Shown here piece after piece: positions 34,604-44,868 of a DNA stretch of 64,000 nt. Positions within the stretch are counted from its first letter, which is position 1. Each line of letters opens with the position of its first letter. Source of the stretch: Azorinus chamasolen (taxonomy: Eukaryota > Mollusca > Bivalvia > Cardiida > Solecurtidae); NCBI GenBank assembly GCA_963576725.1, contig OY755242.1, forward strand, positions 25,657,869-25,721,868, given 5' to 3'. The notes below the pieces were generated by a model. The model was not told the origin of the DNA and ran no database searches. It worked only from the letters and a program-made list of their open reading frames with translations. The position numbers and the translations under genes were made by a program.

Positions 34604-34828
34604 TCAACTCTTTCACCGCCGAAGTCGCATAAATGCACCACGACAATAGTGCAGTCCTTTTTCAAGGCGGCGTCTGATAAGGGACTTCAATTTTGTCTCA
34701 TTCTCTATTTCTATATAATTATGTGCTTTATTATTTTGAAAATTGCATGTATTTATCTCATTTTCTTAATTGTACCGAATGATTTAACAACATTTGGATT
34801 GCAGACGACAATTAGAAAAAAGGGTTTA
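34604..34828. mobile_element. TTAA MITE family C, reverse, eroded
   Basis: CAACTCTTTCACCGCCGAAG start and GCAGACGACAATTAGAAAAA with AAGGGTTTA end. The hairpin is shortened (ATAGTGCAGTCC, GGCGGCGTCTGATAAGGGAC). Confidence 0.65.
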
Positions 34829-35164
34829 CCTTTCTGCAACGTGTAACACACATGTACATAGTGTACAGTGTATTGAACGAATGTACATTGTTCTGATCGT
34901 ATTTTTGTCATTTTCTCGACCGTAGCGCATAAATGGGTGCGATAATGCAGTGTATAAATGTAGATGTTGCATAGACATGTAGACGTAACCGCTCTACTGT
35001 ATTGTAACATATGCGTGTCTTATAGTACTTGTACTTTAAATTACATATACGAATGTCGGGATTGACCTGGTGTCTGGTAAGCGAAATTTGACTGGAATCC
35101 AGATGAGACGCCGACCTACCGAGACAATTATTGACAATAACGACGTTTATCACTTAACTTAACC

Positions 35165-35310
35165 CCCCCCCCCCTTATTGTTTTTGTGTTTGTCTTTGTG
35201 CGTCTCTTTATGTTTTTGTTTTGGGTAGTTATGTATATTTGCTGTGTTTTCTTGTGTTGCTGTTCGGGTGGCTGTTTGTTCTGCATGTGGTGTTTCCTGC
35301 AAGACTCATA
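35165..35310 (+). mobile_element. Penelope-like 3' tail, copy d
   Basis: It starts in an expanded run of C (35163-35175), then TTATTGTTTTTGTGTTTGTC, TTGCTGTTCGGGTGGC, TGCATGTGGTGTTTCCTGC and AAGACTCAT. Downstream it joins directly to the interior of a family B MITE (35322-35484), so this copy also lies within or beside a family B element, as at 47214. Confidence 0.65.
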
Positions 35311-35321
35311 TCTATACTTCT

Positions 35322-35484
35322 ATAACGGCATATGAACACAGGACATTTTGACTTAAGCAGAAACTGTAGAATCAGATATATATTATACCATAAGCAAACA
35401 GAGCAGACCCTATAGGAACGTCTGATATGGGTCTACTCTGCTTGCAAATGCATGAAAATGCGTTCATAATGGGGAAAGGGTTAA
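35322..35484. mobile_element. TTAA MITE family B, left part replaced by a Penelope-like tail
   Basis: ATAACGGCATATGAACACAG joins the interior of family B directly to the tail ending near 35310. The hairpin GCAAACAGAGCAGACCCTAT / ATGGGTCTACTCTGCTTGC and right end GGGGAAAGGGTTAA are intact. Confidence 0.65.
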
Positions 35485-35900
35485 GCAGGCTAGCGGTGAA
35501 GGTTGAATTCACAGTTGATTTTGTTCAAGACACAGTAAACATTGGACCCTTATTACTAAAGATCGTATGACAAAATTATCGTACGTCGATAGCTGATATT
35601 ATCACACATTTGATCGAGCAGCAATTCAAACATGCCTCGTTCGACAGAAATCATTATAATCATTTACCACATTTATACACCGAATATGTGCGATCAAAAG
35701 CGTTTAATTATCATACGTGCTAACAGTCAACGAAGGTAGACTGGAAGCTGCACTCGTCGTATTTTAGAACGTTTGATAATTACGAAATTTAGTAGGTCAG
35801 TCCCAAGGATATGTTTCAACTGTGTCGTTCTAGGGTGTTTTGTTGCCATCGGGGTCCAGCACAATTTTCGACATTCATAGGTTAACAGCATATGAACAAA

Positions 35901-36020
35901 ACACAGTAAAACCTCTCTTAACCGGAATTCTAGTAAAAAAACCTTAGATATTTTAGGCAGGTGACTGCTTAATGCAGGGTGAAAGTCATGCAGAAAGCTC
36001 CTCTGTAATGTTAAGCCACG
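35901..36020. mobile_element. TA-type MITE family E, left half
   Basis: ACAGTAAAACCTCTCTTAAC, GGCAGGTGACTGCTTAATGC and GAAAGTCATGCAGAAAGCTCC. The right half is lost. It lies 90 bp from a second copy (36108-36283). Confidence 0.65.
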
Positions 36021-36107
36021 GCGGAAGCCATGGTAGACACTGCCCAGACGACTCCTACCGGAGACATCTGATTTGTATCTACTCCGTTTGAAAATGCATT
36101 AAAGGTG

Positions 36108-36283
36108 TACAGTAAAACCTCTCTGAACCGGAATTATATTAGAGAAGAATTTATATATTTTACGCAGGTGACTGCTTAATGCAGGGTAAATGTCATGCAG
36201 AAAGCTCCTCTTAAGCTGTCACCCGTCTCCAAGACCGATACTTATACTAAATATAATGTCCGGTTAAGAGAGGCTTTACTGTA
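36108..36283. mobile_element. TA-type MITE family E
   Basis: TA-CAGTAAAACCTCTCTGAACC ... GGTTAAGAGAGGCTTTACTG-TA. The tip has lost part of one arm (CTCCTCTTAAGCTGTCACCC). Confidence 0.75.
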
Positions 36284-36555
36284 TAACTTAGGTGGAGTAA
36301 AGGATAAAAACAGCTGTTAAACAGCCTGTTAAATGCATCTGACATTTGAAAGAACACTAGCGCTAGATATCCAACACGTAATTCCCTAGAAGAGATATTA
36401 CTTGATGTGTTATTTAAATGACGCAATTCCCCTCAGAGAATGTGTTTCTATATTCATATTCCAGTTTCGATTTAGTTTTCCTTGAATATGAAGTCAAGCA
36501 CTGACAAGTCATTGATCTTTAATTGATTACTAACAGTGTGAATATCTAATTTGAT

Positions 36556-36749
36556 TTAACTCTTTCGCTGTCAATGTCGCATCTGTGATTACTTATGCAA
36601 AAAGTTTGGACCCAGATGAATTCGGCATATCATCAGGATTCAAACTGTTTGTTACTGTGACTGATGTTTTACAAAAAAATGAAAAAAGTAAATTTTGTAC
36701 CAGACGACAAAGTTTGCATGCGACAGAAATTGGCAAGGGAAAGAGTTAA
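36556..36749. mobile_element. TTAA MITE family D
   Basis: TTAACTCTTTCGCTGTCAAT ... TTGGCAAGGGAAAGAGTTAA, with internal ATGTCGCATCTGTGATTAC and a weakened GGACCCAGATGAATTC/CATCAGGATTCAAAC hairpin. TTAA borders both ends. Confidence 0.7.
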
Positions 36750-36769
36750 CTCTCATCGTACTTAAAAAA

Positions 36770-37205
36770 ATTAACAATCCCCAATCACTGATTTGCTGCA
36801 TGCTGTACTTACTATTGAATTCTATGAGCGTTTTGAGAAACTGTTGACCGAATGTTATTAACCCTTCGCTTGCTGAATTTTAAAATACGTTTCTCCTTCT
36901 TTACCCATGCCCTGTTGTATAATTACATATATCTTTACTGTGTACACGTATTTCGCTGTACAATCACTGCTGTGGAGTGCACTGGTTGCACAATCAACTT
37001 GTAAATAGTGCAGACCCTGATGAGACAGCTCTTGCAGGAGCTGTCTCATCTGGGTCTGCACTATTTATAGGTAGGTATATTGACGCGATTAGCAAGCGAA
37101 GGGTTAAACAGACTGGAGCCTCATGAGAGGTCAAGTACCCAACGTCTCATCTTGATCCAATCTGTTTGCCAAGGCGAGTTAGGTCATACATAGTATGATA
37201 AGAGT
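36770..37205. mobile_element. TTAA MITE family J split by a family A element
   Basis: The left part ends GAGAAACTGTTGACCGAATG at 36857, and the right part resumes ACAGACTGGAGCCTCATG at 37108 with the hairpin core and a CATAGTATGATAAGAGTT end. The family A element (36858-37107) lies between. Confidence 0.6.
36858..37107 (+). mobile_element. TTAA MITE family A, inserted in a family J element
   Basis: Complete copy with TTAACCCTTCGCTTGCTGAA and AGCAAGCGAAGGGTTAA. The flanks read GAGAAACTGTTGACCGAATGT on the left and ACAGACTGGAGCC on the right, which together continue a family J element broken at a TTAA. This is direct evidence of TTAA targeting. Confidence 0.85.
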
Positions 37206-37299
37206 TCGGTGAAATCATGCTACGAAATTGTGCGATGAAATCCTACCCTAGCTGTAGCCTGTTGTTCCTGACATATTGTCCGATCTGTTCCATTGTTTT

Positions 37300-37418
37300 G
37301 TAAACCATTTGCCAAGCGACCCACGGTTTGATTCCTAATTAGATGCCGGCTGGCTCTCATCAGGGTCCAAACTGCTTGCAAATACGATTCAGATTATAAT
37401 TGGCAGGATAAGCGTTAA
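37300..37418. repeat. Family J fragment, right side
   Basis: CCACGGTTTGATTCCTAATT, CTCATCAGGGTCCAAACTGC, TTGCAAATACGATTCAG and GGCAGGATAAGCGTTAA. Confidence 0.45.
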
Positions 37419-37818
37419 TGCACGATGATCGAGAAATGAAAGTAATTGCTGTTGTTTTCGACGCAGAGACAGGAAGTCAATGCGGGCATGGGAATTAAGA
37501 GAAATTCCATAATCAAATCAAATTTGTATATCAGTTGTCCTATATCGCATAACATTGTTCAGATTAGGTTTCTCTCATACATTGCGTTCTGAAACTAATA
37601 TGCGTGTTCGTATAAACGAATCAGGTTTACTATTTCTTGTATGGTGTCACACATCTACATATGTTGTGATTTCCATGCTGTCGTGGTGCTTAGTTCCACT
37701 TGAAAGTACTCACTAAACTTTAGAGAGCAAATGGAATGCCCATGTCTTCATTCAATGGCTCATGACATCACAAGGGTAACTATAGCGTTGAACATACGTA
37801 ACGCAAACTTTCTTCCTT

Positions 37819-38047
37819 TTAACCCATTCCCTCATATTGACGGCTTTTGACGACTCTGTAAAAGTCACTTTGTAAAACCATTGTGATAAATAGAGCATTT
37901 GCTCCTATAGGAGCAAATGCTCCATTTATCACAATGGTTTCAAACCTCAAAATTCTAAAAAAATCCCTTTCTCTAATTAATGCTCATTTTCGGTAGATTT
38001 ATTCAAAGAGGTTATATCTAAAAATAGCCTATGAGGTAATGGGTTAA
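37819..38047 (+). mobile_element. TTAA MITE family F
   Basis: TTAACCCATTCCCTCATATT and GCCTATGAGGTAATGGGTTAA. The hairpin CCATTGTGATAAATAGAGCA / TGCTCCATTTATCACAATGG has tip GCTCCTATAGGAGC at 37901-37914. TTTTCGGTAGATTTATTCAA near the right marks the family. Confidence 0.8.
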
Positions 38048-38074
38048 TGACATTGTGTATTAGCTAAATTTAAT

Positions 38075-38232
38075 AATGGTACACGAACACAGGATTGTTA
38101 TATCTTGGCAGATACTGTAGAATGACATCTATATAATTCCAAATGCAAACATGGCAGACCCTGGTGGGACGGCTCCTACAAGAAAATGTTTTCAAATGCA
38201 CGAAGATGTCTTTATACGAGGGAAAGGGTTAA
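38075..38232. mobile_element. TTAA MITE family B, left end lost
   Basis: GGTACACGAACACAGGATTG, GGCAGATACTGTAGAAT and the right end GAGGGAAAGGGTTAA match family B. Half of the hairpin is deleted. It lies right beside the family F element ending at 38047. Confidence 0.55.
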
Positions 38233-38502
38233 GGGTAAGATCATGTTGTGAAGCAGTTTGGATCCTAAGGAGACGCTGAGTTACATGATAGGAGTCTTAC
38301 ATATTGGAACTAATTGTATCAAACATCAACTATATCAAGCGTTTAAGGTGTGTAGTTTATGTGTTCATTTGTACTGATTTTTATTTGGTACAAAGTCCGC
38401 AGGCCTCACAGTAAAAGTAGGTAAAATCATAACACAAAAGATACAGTCACAGGCAAAATAAATATCATGTATGTGCATAGATCAATTAAGAAAATGCTAA
38501 CC

Positions 38503-38638
38503 AGGGTCCATGCTTATAAAACCTTTAGTTGAGTCTGAGTTCGTTCTCAAGTTTTTGATTGGTCGGATTTGAGCCTTTGGCTCAAATCTGACCAATCAAA
38601 AGCTTGATAACTCAAATCTGACCAATCAAACTTGATCA
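38503..38638. repeat. Fold-back repeat with ACCAATCA boxes, second copy
   Basis: It starts with the same GGGTCCATGCTTATAAAAC and carries TTTAGTTGAGTCTGAGTTCG and two ATCTGACCAATCAAA units. The right arm is truncated compared with 30511-30676. Confidence 0.6.
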
Positions 38639-38654
38639 TACTCCTACAGCGAAC

Positions 38655-38753
38655 AGTTTCGCATTCGCAAACATCTCCGATCCCAACAAGACGCCGGGAC
38701 ATTCGGCACCTCATCAGGATCCGTCCAAAGAAATTCCGTCTATAGATGCTTAA
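38655..38753. repeat. Family J fragment, right side
   Basis: GCAAACATCTCCGATCCCAA, CAAGACGCCGGGACATTCGG and CCTCATCAGGATCCG. It ends where the family B element starts (38750). Confidence 0.4.
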
Positions 38754-38955
38754 CCCTTTACTCCATTATTATTTATGTAAGAACTAATGGCACCATGAAT
38801 ATTGATTAGATTAATTGTCATTATAGCATGGATGCATAGGTAGAAACTTTAAAATCACATATATTATTATTTCATAAGCAAACAGAACAGACCCTGACTA
38901 GATGACTCCTATGGAAAACATCTGATCTGGATTCACTATGTTTGATGCGAATAGA
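38750..38955. mobile_element. TTAA MITE family B, right end lost
   Basis: TTAACCCTTTACTCCATTAT start, family blocks TGTAAGAACTAATGGCACC and AAGCAAACAGAACAGACCCT, and an eroded hairpin. No right end is found. Confidence 0.55.
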
Positions 38956-39284
38956 GACATATTTGCAACGAATGAAATACCGAGCAGAAATAAGTATGCT
39001 ATTTTTTGCATTACAGTTGTTAGCTTATTGCACGGATGGAAGTTATACAAAAATGCGGAATGTTCTGCATTACTTGCGTCTTACCCGAAGCAATCACTTG
39101 CTATTATAGACCAACAAGATTTATCATTACATCGTCGGTATATATAGGTTATATTTGCTATTCATATATCTTTCTTTCTTCAAACCGCTAAAGGAGATAT
39201 AAAGAACATGTAGAAGATGTACAAATAACCATCTTGTTGTGCATTAGTAGCACCTTACGCAACTTACCCCTTGAATATGCATGG

Positions 39285-39470
39285 AAGAAATAAAGATATT
39301 TTGAAAAGCAGTTTGATTACTTTCATAACGCCACGTGACAAATGCAGAGGATGTTGGCCATGGAAGAAATGTAGAATCAGATATATATATATATATCATA
39401 GTCCAAGCAAGCAGCAGGGCATGCCGTGATCAGACGCCTCCCACAAAACGCGTAAAAAGACGTTTATAAT
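39285..39470. repeat. Degenerate family B sequence
   Basis: TGGAAGAAATGTAGAATCAG, a short TA microsatellite (39379-39398), AAGCAAGCAGCAGGGCATGC and GATCAGACGCCTCCCA follow the order of family B. The ends are not found. Confidence 0.4.
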
Positions 39471-39544
39471 GAGTAATTGTATATATAAAACGTGCACATT
39501 TATTACCTCTCCAAATCCAGAAAGTAATCGACAGCAATGGAACA

Positions 39545-39690
39545 GGGGAGCAGACCACCCTTTCTTCTGCTTACAGGCGATGTAATAAAATCAATTATTC
39601 ATCGATTGTATATCAAATATTTATTAGCACTTAATTAAGGAAGTCAATCAATGATCTTTACATACTGCTGCATGAAATGTTAGCTGGTGC
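39545..39690. repeat. Dispersed repeat M, copy 2
   Basis: TTCTGCTTACAGGCGATGTA, GTATATCAAATATTTATTAG and CACTTAATTAAGGAAGTCAA match 31730-31875. GCATGAAATG near the end is also shared. Confidence 0.55.
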
Positions 39691-40174
39691 AGTCACACAG
39701 AGAACCAATACTGAGATAACAAAGATTAGTCCTAGGAAATATGCATGCGGTTCAGTGAGTGATGTTTGCCTATCTGAGGGTTAGCTGTCAATGTAGTGTG
39801 TATCAAGATTAGATTTCTTTCCCGATCATCGCAGACTTGTGTACTATCATTTATAATTAATCATGAAACATGTACATTTATTAACTTAATATGGTTCGTT
39901 TGTTTTAATAGAAATGTAAATAAGATAACGAACTTGGTCGACGAATATTCATTTAATTCACCGAAGCATATAAGGTCAACTTAACATGCTTATATGTTCA
40001 GCAGCCTGCATTGTTAATAAAGTCAATATTATTTTCAAACATGCAATTTTAATTGAAACGTAATGATTTGCTTTTGAAGTTACATATATCGACTTAATGT
40101 CGTTTAATTGTCATACATTGATTCGGTTCTAAAACGAAATTTCTTGAGATTTGTACTATATAATTAATCTGAAT
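39691..40174. other. No recognised feature
   Basis: AT-rich sequence up to the 24-bp tandem repeat. Confidence 0.45.
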
Positions 40175-40321
40175 GTATATACCTGTGCCATTCCATTCCA
40201 TATACCTGTGTCAAATCCATTCTATATACCTGTGTCACTTCCATTCTGTATACCTGTGCCACTTCCATGCTTTATACCTGTGTCACTTTCATTCTACATA
40301 TCTGTGTCACTTCCATTCTAT
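40175..40321 (+). repeat. 24-bp tandem repeat
   Basis: About six units of TATACCTGTGTCACTTCCAT + TCTA with substitutions. A chance open frame reads through it (40151-40339), giving an I-P-V-S-L-P-F periodic peptide. Confidence 0.7.
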
Positions 40322-40497
40322 TTAATATCTCTATATTAGTATGGGAAGTAAATGTACAGTCGGCTGCGCAGTCCTTCTTTAATGAAAAAAGACTATAACT
40401 AGGTACTTTACTTTTACTTTTACATATATTCCGCATAGAATTGTTAAGGACACTTAAAAAATAACAGTCCAGTAAACAGTGTTTAGCATTTGGTAAC

Positions 40498-40797
40498 ATT
40501 TTCCCTCATATAAACATGTTTTCACGCATTTGCAAATAGAGTAGACCCAAATCAGACGGCTTCTACATGAACCGTCTGGTCAGGGTCTGCTCGGTTGGCT
40601 TATTAAATAATATATAATATATGTGATTTTAAAGTTTCTACAAAACAGTTCTGCATCCATGTTATTATAACAATTAATCTAATTAATATTATTGCGTGTT
40701 GAAGTTTAAAGATCTGTTTACTTTCTAAAATACTTTCTAACTAGCTGCAATGTTCCGCCTCTCATATTTTATTATAACATAGAACAGTTAAGGGGAT
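40498..40797. mobile_element. TTAA MITE family B, left-hairpin subtype
   Basis: TTTTCCCTCATATAAACATG start and GAACAGTTAAGGGGATAAC end. The hairpin GAGTAGACCCAAATCAGACG / CCGTCTGGTCAGGGTCTGCTC is near the left end. It is longer than 6697-6952 through AT-rich insertions. Confidence 0.6.
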
Positions 40798-41000
40798 AAC
40801 AATCGACATAATTTTTGTTATGTCCTATAAATAGTACCAGTGTAGCGAATAGGTATCTGATGGATTTATAATCGTCTACATGTATATTACAGATCGACAA
40901 TAATTGGTTCGTATTTAGATTCTCATATCGTCACGTCTCAACCAAAGCCTTCTTTTGACAACTATTAAGAATCCTCTCCATGCGACGATTAGATTAACAC

Positions 41001-41220
41001 ATTATCCCCTAGTGACGCATTTTTGCGCATCTATAAAAGTCTCTTTATGAAACCATTGTGATTAATAGAGAATTTGCTCCTATAGGAGCAAATGCTCTAT
41101 TTATCACAACGGTTTCAAACTACAAAATTCTATTTTGTCCTTTCCTCTAGTTAATTCTTCTTTTCGGTAGATACATTTAAAGAGGTTGGGTCTAAAACTA
41201 CCTAGGAGAGAATGAGTTAA
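41001..41220 (+). mobile_element. TTAA MITE family F
   Basis: ATTATCCCCTAGTGACGCAT start and ACCTAGGAGAGAATGAGTTAA end. The hairpin around GCTCCTATAGGAGC (41077-41090) is conserved. Confidence 0.75.
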
Positions 41221-42009
41221 TTTGATTAGAGTGATTAAAACATAGGAGTTGGTGGAGAATTAAATAACACTATTTAACACTATTTCATTTCATATTCCCT
41301 GTGCATCTGTGTTATATATCATTATACCTAATACATGTACTAGGATCAACCATTATGTTACTCCGATTAGAAATATTGAAGAATAACTCGCTTAATTCCG
41401 TACACACAACAATGACAAAAAAGAACAGAATTCAGTCGGGAAATCAGGAATTGACAGCCACACGTATACAGCAACACCAGCAGCACAAATGAAGTGCGCG
41501 GTCACAGTTACCCCCATACCTTTCACAGAACTGTTCCTTGCCAGTTCCAAACCGAGAGCATATTAACAGCGCCGTGAAACCAAAAAATCAACCAAACTCA
41601 TCGAATAGAAAAGATAATATGATGCATCACACCTTATGCAAGAGTATGTTAAGGCATACTGTCACTAAACCCCTAATTGGAATGTATAGATCGACTGGGC
41701 TGGACACGTCGACACTAAATAGGATAGTTTGGAGTTCAGAGCATTGGGAAACTGGGACTATTCACGAACCGATTCGCGGCAAATGAAAACCGTTCATCTA
41801 AAGCTATCTAAGAGCAGCTTGGTAACACCCTTTGAAGAAATCAGTGCCGATATGTTAGCAAGGGAGACCAGATGCAATGTATGCTGTAAATGCATAGCGA
41901 AATAAAATTTAAAACATTTTCAGGAATAGCTCATTTACATAGAATTTGGTGGAGAATTGTGGACTGTAGTACTTGAATATGCGCCAATATATAGAGGATC
42001 TGTTGCGAT
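41221..42009. other. Unassigned segment flanked by a 21-bp near-direct repeat
   Basis: CATAGGAGTTGGTGGAGAATT (41241-41261) recurs as 19 of 21 matches at 41938-41958. The enclosed about 680 bp holds frames of 63 and 82 codons without motifs and is less AT-rich than its surroundings. It may be an insertion or a processed sequence; the source is unknown. Confidence 0.35.
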
Positions 42010-42103
42010 TTGTCTTTTAAGATCACACGTTCCTAAACGAGCCTTAGAAAATGTTATCAACATTTTCTTGGTGAGTTTAGGAACATGTGATCTTAAAAGA
42101 CAA
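42010..42103. repeat. 94-bp fold-back
   Basis: TTGTCTTTTAAGATCACACG / ATGTGATCTTAAAAGACAA, CGTTCCTAAAC / GTTTAGGAAC and GAAAATGTT / AACATTTTC pair to the centre. The 95-aa frame here (41957-42244) reads through the fold-back and is not supported as a gene. Confidence 0.65.
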
Positions 42104-42199
42104 CGAGCACCAAATTCTTTTTCTCACATAACCAAACAGTGTAGATCTAGATCTATTTTTGCCCTTTTGATGACATGTAAACATCGGTGTTCCCCCAGT

Positions 42200-42232
42200 T
42201 TGACGTCATATATGACGTATGACGTCATATAT
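42200..42232. promoter_or_regulatory. Two TGACGTCA palindromes
   Basis: TGACGTCA at 42201-42208 and 42220-42227, with TGACGTAT between, match the CRE (CREB/ATF) consensus. No gene is recognised nearby, so use is unproven. Confidence 0.25.
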
Positions 42233-42857
42233 ATTTTAAAGTGATATTACACGTGCTACTGATTAGAGAATCTTAACCCGTTGTTCTAACCCGGAGATAA
42301 GGGAAGTTATGTGAGAAATATTGCTCTGTACAACACAGTTCGCCCATAATCATTTGCTACCAATTAAATAATAACCGCACTCTAAACAAGAAGGAAAGTG
42401 TGTACAATGTATTTGTTAATCGGCGTAATTTATTTTGACCATTATTTCCGTTCTAGAACATCGAAAATATTGTAAGTAAAATACCAACACTTGTTTGTTT
42501 TTAAGTATTTGTATGCGAGATATGCATACACTAGCATTTCAAGGAGGAACCCTCTGACCAAGCTCTGCACAGTGTGTCATTCAAAAGCATCTAGCAAGTG
42601 TTAGCCTCTCATACTGAGTGGACCCCAACGTTAAACATTGATGGGCCAGTCCTCTCTGAAAATTCAGATTTATTAGGTTTTATATCGGCTATTGGTTAAA
42701 TGCCATAATGCTTCTGCTAGTAGTACACATTGTTGCGCATAGTAAAGGTGAAAACCTATACTATATAAACCTCAGTTTGCGTACATAAGAATTAAATGTC
42801 ATCATCTTTTTTCCCTCATATGTGATCACATATATGACATATATCACAGGGTTTGAT
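42233..42857. other. No recognised gene
   Basis: Includes a palindrome ATATGTGATCACATAT at 42818-42833; nothing else recognised. Confidence 0.4.
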
Positions 42858-43105
42858 TTAACACTTTTGGCGCCAGAATTAAAAGTGTCGTCTGCAATTA
42901 TAATTTCATATTAAATATAATTCTAAACTAAATAATAAAGGTATATTAGTAAACATTTGTTTTTAAAAACCTGTATGCTTGGGCTAAGAAATACAGAAAA
43001 CAGTGAAGTCCCAGGTCAGATGCTGCCTTGAAAAGGCGGCACCTGACCTGGGACTGTACTGTTTTCAATGGTGCCAACAGGCAACATTGTCGCCGAAAGA
43101 GTTAA
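42858..43105. mobile_element. TTAA MITE family C
   Basis: TTAACACTTTTGGCGCCAGA start and GTCGCCGAAAGAGTTAA end. The hairpin GAAAACAGTGAAGTCCCAGG / CCTGGGACTGTACTGTTTTC is at about 42996-43068. Confidence 0.75.
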
Positions 43106-43319
43106 CCTTAATCGCTCTATCTGCGACTTGATTTGAATTTGCATGTAGTTTGAATCGAGATGAGTCGCCTCGTAACTCAGCGTCACGTTAGGATCCAATC
43201 TGTTTTACACTCTTTAACTAGTTTCTTTCAATATTGGTCGAATATGAAATAGTCAGCATTGCAGCAATCCAAGGTTTGAGCAGACATCTTTTTTATAGCT
43301 GATTGAGAGTTATTGTTCT

Positions 43320-43740
43320 TTAACCGTTTCCTCCATAAACACGTCTTTCTACGCCTCTGTAATACTCACACGTTGAAACCATTGTGATAAATAGAACATT
43401 TGCTCCTATGCTTTATTAATCACAATGGTTTAAAACTACACAATTCATTTAAGTTTCGGCGTTTGAAAGAAATGCATCAGAGTGTTTATGTTAGCCAAAT
43501 AGGTGGCATTAGATAGTGCACGGACTTTTTGTGCGTTCTCTGCACTATATCCATTCAGTCGGTCGTCGCTCCCAGCGGCTTATAGCAGAAAACCTATTAT
43601 GGTTTTAGTGTTTGTTTTTGCCTAGTTGGTTAGGAGTATATGAAGGGAATAAACGTTTCCTTTTCTCTAGTTAATGCTCCTTTTCGGTAGATTTATCCAA
43701 AATGGTTGGATATAGAAAAGCCTATGAGGGAAGGGGTTAA
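43320..43740 (+). mobile_element. TTAA MITE family F interrupted by about 200 bp
   Basis: TTAACCGTTTCCTCCATAAA start and CTATGAGGGAAGGGGTTAA end. The hairpin has lost one half of its tip. Between 43455 and 43660 is sequence absent from the other copies, with no ends that I recognise. Confidence 0.65.
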
Positions 43741-44349
43741 TAAAGCCGATAGCCGATCTATCTGATGAATGGTGATGCTGCTAAGAGGCAACCGGCTGTA
43801 TTCACTGAAGCACAGTGCAATAAAACTAAAATACGCACATAGTTATGCACATGTTTCAATCGGGAAATAAATGTCGCTATTTGAAACGTGCGATTTACAC
43901 CTGATTTATAATTACCTATATAATAGAAAATGGAAAATATTTCAAATATTTGTCGTGACCAAACTTTCTTATGGCCAATATAGTGTGCGAGTGTGTTTGG
44001 TGTTTTCGTTGGCTTAATTAAAGCAGACGATGGCGTTTACTGAGATTTTTCTTCCAGTAAAATTGTGTTGCAGAATTTGCCTTCTTATAATATTTGAACA
44101 CGTGGCTGACTTGTAAATTATTTAAGCACGATTCGGTGTTTACACAAGGAATTCATTTCGTCAACAATTGAAGGAGTAAAATGGAAACGCTAAGTGTAGT
44201 TAATACATGTACGTTGGTCACCTTTATGATGATACGAATAGGTAAGAATAGATATTTGTATCCTGCTTATCTTTCTTATCATTTCTGTTTATACAAATTT
44301 CAACATCATTTAAAATTTAAAGTATGTTTTGATTTTTTGGCGTACTTTG

Positions 44350-44868
44350 ATATATATGTATATGTCACAGTAGAAATTGCGATTCAGGACAGTCGTCGAT
44401 TCTCCTAGGACAGATTGCGATCGCACTCTCTCCTAGGACAGTCTCTGATTCTAATACGTTGTAAGGACAATCGATAATTCTACTAGTACAGATTCCAATC
44501 ACAGTCTGTCCAAGGACAAACTGTAATTCTATCATGAAAATTTACAATTTTACTGGAAGAATTTAGATTTATAGTTTTAGATATGACACTTTAATTCTTC
44601 CAGGAAAATGTACAATTCTACTAGAATAATTTAGTATTAGTGTTATATATGGCACTTTAACTCTACAAAGAAAATCTACAATTCTACTGGAAGAATATAT
44701 CATTTTAAGATCACACATCTATATTCAAAACATGACAAGCAACACATAATTGTGAATGATTTAAAAAGAGGATCGGAGTTTGACCTAGGACAGATTGCGA
44801 TCGCAATCAGTCCTAGGAGAATCGACGATTGTCCTGAATCGCAATTTCTACTGTAACATATATATCTG
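44350..44868. mobile_element. 519-bp element with 80-bp inverted ends and internal repeats
   Basis: Left arm 44350-44432 and right arm 44786-44868 are inverted copies: CAGTAGAAATTGCGATTCAG, TCGTCGATTCTCCTAGGAC and GATTGCGATCGCA on both sides. The interior has about three units of roughly 75 bp built on TACAATTCTACTGGAAG and GGCACTTTAACTCT. The 75-aa frame at 44181-44408 runs into the left arm. I do not recognise the family. Confidence 0.65.

Noticed and set aside
42812..42850. Palindrome ATATGTGATCACATAT as an operator
   Set aside because: Short AT-rich palindromes are expected here and no gene lies nearby.
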